A stretch of 64,000 nt of DNA. It comes from WHTK01 sp965197795 (GTDB taxonomy: Bacteria > Chloroflexota > Dehalococcoidia > DSTF01 > WHTK01). This document shows positions 62,868 to 64,000 of this stretch, in pieces. Position 1 is the first letter of the stretch; each line of letters opens with the position of its first letter. The stretch lies in NCBI GenBank assembly GCA_965197795.1, contig OZ240228.1, positions 868,001 to 932,000 on the forward strand, read 5' to 3'. Below the pieces are notes generated by a model that ran no database searches, was not told the origin of the DNA, and was given only the letters and a program-made list of their open reading frames with translations. Position numbers and translations under genes: made by a program.

Positions 62868-63272
62868 ATGTTTAAGGTTAGTAACGTCAGCCACATCATT
62901 TACCCGACCGCTGACTTCGACAAAAGCCTCGACTTTCTTATCAACACCATCGGCTGCTATCTGCAGCAACGCGGCGCGGCGACCTACGTCGGCATCGGCG
63001 ATACGCTGTTCGAGCTCGTGCGCCGCGATGCCACGCCTGTTGACCGGGCGGACCTGACCGCCTACTTGCTGGGTCTTGTCGTCGACGACCTCGACGCCGC
63101 CATCGCCGACCTCACGGCCAAAGGCATCGAGGTGACACAACCGACCTGGAAGGCTCGCACGTTCTACGGCAGGCAGGCCGTCATCCAGGATCCGGGAGGT
63201 CCGCAAATTGCCCTGCGCGAATACCGCGCACCAGATGGCCCCCACTTCATGGGCTGGCAACCGGAAGTGTGA
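62868..63272 (+). CDS. VOC family (glyoxalase/bleomycin resistance-like) protein
   Basis: A 134-residue protein from MFKVSNVSHIIYPTADFDKSLDFLINTIG with one VOC fold: IGDTLFELVRRD, AYLLGLVVDDLDAAIADLTAKGIEV and GRQAVIQDPGGPQIALREY. Likely ligands are His in SHIIYP and Glu in LREY. Substrate unknown. AAGGAGG lies 7 bases before this ATG, which is why it is preferred over the longer frame from 62793. Confidence 0.85.
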   Translation: MFKVSNVSHIIYPTADFDKSLDFLINTIGCYLQQRGAATYVGIGDTLFELVRRDATPVDRADLTAYLLGLVVDDLDAAIADLTAKGIEVTQPTWKARTFYGRQAVIQDPGGPQIALREYRAPDGPHFMGWQPEV

Positions 63273-63307
63273 CGGCCCACACTAGACGGTGATCGAGGAT
63301 CACACCA

Positions 63308-63381
63308 TCGCCGAGTTCAAGGACATGAAGATGCAGCCGCGCTGGAGCGGGCACTGGGGGCGGGAGCTGCTGGAGGCGTAG
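63308..63381 (+). repeat. 3'-tail repeat, copy 6
   Basis: CATCGCCGAGTTCAAGGACA and following to GAGCTGCTGGAGGCGTAG, about 36 bases past the VOC gene stop in the same direction. Confidence 0.6.
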
Positions 63382-63548
63382 TCACTATGAGGACATCGTG
63401 TTTCGTTTGACACCCTCCGCTCACTGAGGACAGAATCACGGCACGGTGACCAGCCAGAGAATCAATTCGTCGCGGTGGAGTGCTAACCGGGGTCGATCGT
63501 TAAGGGAACGCACGGTTCAAACGACCTCTGGCCCGGAGGGTGCAGCGA

Positions 63549-64000
63549 ATGACAGGTAGGCAGGACCGCAGGCTCGATCCAATCAGCGTGGCCATTGCAG
63601 GGCTCGGTCAGCTCGGCGGCGGCACAGCGACCTATCTGGCGACTCATCCCCGCCTCAAGCTCGTCGCGGCCGCCGACGGTCGCGAAGGCGCACTTGCCGC
63701 GTTCAAAGAACAGTATCAAGGCCGGGCTTATCCCAGCGTCGAGCGGCTCGCGGCGGACCCCGATGTCGAAGCCGTCTGGGTCACGACACCGTCTGCGTTG
63801 CACTGTGAACACGTCCTGACGCTGGTCGAGCACGGCAAGCACGTCGTGGTGACCAAGCCGATTGCCGTCTCGCTGGAGCAATGCGATCAGATGATCGAGG
63901 CCGCCGATCGTAACGGCGTCCAGTTGATTTATAGCGGTATGGCATTCAGCCCGGCCTTCCTCGAGATGCGCAGGTTGGTCACCTCCGGCCGGCTCGGCAG
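63549..64000 (+). CDS. Gfo/Idh/MocA family oxidoreductase, N-terminal part (runs off window edge)
   Basis: Open from ATG 63549 to the edge. ISVAIAGLGQLGGGTATYLATHPRLKLVAAADGR is the NAD(P)-binding fold (GLGQLG), followed by YPSVERLAADPDVEAVWVTTPSALHCEHVLTLVEHGKHVVVTKPIAVSLEQC with the family motif EKP appearing as TKP. Such enzymes oxidise or reduce sugars, inositols or related cyclic compounds. The C-terminal substrate domain lies outside the window. Confidence 0.85.
   Translation, partial: MTGRQDRRLDPISVAIAGLGQLGGGTATYLATHPRLKLVAAADGREGALAAFKEQYQGRAYPSVERLAADPDVEAVWVTTPSALHCEHVLTLVEHGKHVVVTKPIAVSLEQCDQMIEAADRNGVQLIYSGMAFSPAFLEMRRLVTSGRLG

Overview
The window looks like a contig from a GC-rich (about 60 %) marine bacterium, most like a SAR202-type Chloroflexota. 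I infer this from the mix of a Rieske oxygenase, SDR, zinc alcohol dehydrogenase, MBL-fold hydrolase, amidohydrolase, MmgE/PrpD debris, peptide-type solute-binding lipoproteins and many serine-recombinase relics; no rRNA or universal marker is present. Coding density is low for a bacterium. Intact genes are separated by truncated or frameshifted genes, dispersed repeats and recombinase remnants, so this is accessory, recombining territory.

Layout. 1-2.9 kb (minus strand): a replication module of an integrated element (P-loop ATPase running off the edge, TOPRIM primase-like protein, HTH protein, unknown protein). 3-9.4 kb: a dispersed repeat, recombinase and integrase stumps, two copies of a tRNA/tmRNA-3'-end-like sequence bracketing an amidohydrolase gene, and DUF5131 and DUF6527 relics. 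9.5-20.5 kb: a GYD protein, a membrane-fused molybdopterin oxidoreductase, a branched-chain-amino-acid-type binding lipoprotein, small membrane proteins, an acetyltransferase, debris of defence-type genes (DUF499, AbiEii) and a lipoprotein with a Pro-Thr-Ala stalk. 21.2-28.0 kb: a heme-iron locus with binding lipoprotein, permease, ATPase, IsdG/MhuD-like heme monooxygenase and siderophore-interacting flavoprotein, followed by IS fragments and a bacterioferritin.

29-47 kb is the most unusual part. It holds three copies of a two-domain AhpD/carboxymuconolactone-decarboxylase-like gene and three copies of an iodothyronine-deiodinase-like gene. Each is interrupted by one in-frame TGA exactly at the catalytic position (CxxU-xxx-H and GSxT-U-PPF). 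Each TGA is followed at the right distance by a short hairpin with GU in its loop, as in bacterial SECIS elements. I read all six as selenoprotein genes. Two of the three pairs are divergent across a shared promoter region and are near-identical duplicates about 5.8 kb apart. A serine recombinase, IclR regulator, solute-binding proteins, an MBL hydrolase and an alcohol dehydrogenase lie between them.

47-53 kb carries an SDR, a Rieske oxygenase, a broken MacB-type permease, three unknown genes and a hydrolase-methyltransferase fusion. 53.98-57.97 kb is a compact methylmalonyl-CoA segment (MeaB, mutase, epimerase, truncated carboxylase) that looks proteobacterial and ends abruptly in a truncated gene. 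58-64 kb holds a broken Ser/Thr kinase-ATPase, an NHL protein, a PAC2 protein, a pyridoxamine-oxidase-like protein, a VOC protein and the start of a Gfo/Idh/MocA oxidoreductase.

Many otherwise good genes carry one single-base indel, so part of the apparent decay could be sequence error. Truncations, inverted junctions and duplicated blocks cannot be explained that way.
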